Of a stretch of 64,000 bases of DNA, positions 62,661 through 64,000 are shown piece after piece; within the stretch, counting starts at the first letter, position 1, and the number at the start of each line of letters is the position of its first letter. This DNA is from Symsagittifera roscoffensis (taxonomy: Eukaryota; Xenacoelomorpha; Acoela; Convolutidae). A program made the position numbers and the translations under genes. The notes beneath the pieces are model-generated. The model made no database searches, was not told the origin of the DNA, and worked only from the letters and a program-made list of their open reading frames with translations. The stretch lies in contig NC_087065.1 in the NCBI RefSeq assembly GCF_963678635.1, forward strand, positions 56,448,397 to 56,512,396, given 5' to 3'.

Positions 62661-64000
62661 TTTCGTATGCTAGTTAAAATGCGTCCGCTCTATAAATTGA
62701 GGCATGTTAGTTGATAATTTTCATTTTTTTTTTCAAATTGACTGGTACTGCTAATGCATCATAATTGGCTTGCGTCACTTAGCAATTATGTAGACTTATA
62801 ATTGGCCTGCTTCACTTAAGAAGTTTTGCAGACTCAAAGTTTTACTCATTCAATTTTTCCCAGTAGCGTTATCGGTCATTTTTGTGCTTGTGTATGTGAA
62901 GTGCAACTTCGCTTCTGTTTGATTTTTGTTCTGATTTTTGTTCTGATTTTAGAAAAGTTGACTGCGTTCGGGTATCGATCCGCAAATCTTTGGATTGCCA
63001 AGAAAGTATGCTTGTTTTTAATTTATGGTCATTGATACTCAACTTTAATTTGTATCCAAATCTCAATAACGGAGATTGCAGCGAATATAAATTTTGTAGA
63101 TTATATGGCGGGGTAAAAATGTATTTTGATACAGTTTTTCAATTGTGTTTATTTGTCAAAACTCTTCGGAGAATTATTATTTTATTTTAAATGTTTAGCA
63201 AATTAAAAGCTTGCTCGTTAACTTTTTATTACGCTTTTTGTACTTATACGGGAGTTTGGATCTCGTAGTCTCCCGGGGTTTTAGTTAATTTTTAGTCGAT
63301 TTTCTTGCAAAGCATACTTTTTATCTTCTGTATTTTTGTTTTTTGTCCGTTTCTAGAGCCCGTATGAAGTTTTTTTGGTGCGTGTATGCGAGTTGAACCT
63401 CTTGGGAATTCCTATCGTATTGTGCAGCTTTTGTCTTTTAATCCTTGCACTCTGCGGCATCACCCGCCAATTTTTTTTTTGTTCTCGTCTTTTCTACTAA
63501 TTTTTTAAAGTTTTCAACATTCTTTTTCTGTAACATTTGAGACCCCGACTGGTGTGTTCTAAACCTTCTTCGTTTTCATCGCAACATTTCCCTTTCAAAT
63601 AAGTTCATATTTTTATCCAGTTTTTCCGCTTTTGATTACAAAGTACAGCTTCGCATCTGTGTATGGGATAGATTTTTGCCAAGAAAATTTCCCCGAAAGC
63701 TTTTTTATAGGATAGCCTAGTGTGTTCAGATAATTTGAAAAATTTCAAAAAAATAAATCAATATGTTTTCCAATCGCGTTTTCGTTACTGCTTCGCAGTC
63801 AGTGATACCATTTAAAATTTAAATTGCTTAAGAAAAAAATTGTTGGCATCAATTTATACTTTTCCGAAACTATTTAAATTTTTCTTTAGAAATTTAATTC
63901 TTTTTTCAGTCTGTTTTTTAGCGATTTTTCTGCCAAGTTTGGGGAATTTTCGCAATTTTGTGAAAAGAAACTTATTGGGCATATCTATTTGCCACAATAG

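Larger units (their letters stand above)
60615..64000 (+). other. HDAC8 intron 4 (partial), repeat-rich
   Basis: No HDAC8 exon follows before the window ends. The stretch holds a ~450-bp family copy (61465-61945) with a partial second copy right after it (61985-62240), tRNA-like heads (62540-62660 plus strand, about 62950-63005 and 63395-63470 minus strand) and a hairpin tail (62890-62915). Minor T-rich sequence fills the rest. Confidence 0.5.

Overview
This window is animal nuclear DNA. Protein-coding genes are split by spliceosomal introns, the non-coding DNA is AT-rich, and LTR, LINE, SINE-like and foldback repeats make up much of it. The gene set (lipoyl synthase, an ADAD-type adenosine-deaminase-like protein, methionine aminopeptidase 1, HDAC8) is metazoan. 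The species cannot be named from sequence. A LINE ORF2 opening with a 2A-like motif, tRNA-derived SINEs, and head-to-tail genes with a splice acceptor just before the start codon suggest an invertebrate, possibly one that trans-splices. That is inference.

Positions 1-616 hold hairpin-rich sequence of unknown origin. Positions 662-4592 (minus strand) are a 5'-truncated CR1-like LINE with an SGNH-type ORF1 remnant and a full-length ORF2. Positions 4593-25814 are a Ty3/Gypsy LTR retroelement complex: a stray LTR fragment, a 5' LTR, a primer-binding site matching tRNA-Asn over about 50 nt, a minisatellite leader, and gag-protease-RT. RT is interrupted by a block made of the element's own 3' tail, an LTR and a primer-binding site. 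The rest of RT, RNase H and integrase follow, then a macrodomain-like C terminus, an ORF with an SGNH esterase domain plus a second degenerate one, a third ORF of unknown function, and the 3' LTR. Its end cuts an unrecognised minus-strand reading frame at 25815-26331.

Positions 27742-30822 are a 3-kb foldback element with long inverted arms and degenerate ~170-bp tandem repeats.

Positions 31544-60614 carry five host genes, all on the plus strand: an NCBP2AS2-like small protein (31550-31747), LIAS (32081-38533, two coding exons, with a jockey-like LINE and 24-bp target-site duplications in its intron), an ADAD-like gene (38769-49496), METAP1 (49682-53355, three exons) and the 5' four exons of HDAC8 (56043-60614, continuing past the window). 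The first four lie close together and could be co-transcribed. Two introns, one in ADAD and one in HDAC8, appear to be GC-AG introns. Introns and spacers hold copies of an unnamed ~450-bp repeat in one orientation, tRNA-like SINE heads, and a small MITE.

The most unusual item is the LTR element: a Pol with a macrodomain-like tail next to an SGNH-esterase ORF in the env position, with an LTR-containing block inserted into RT and an unusually long tRNA-complementary primer-binding region.
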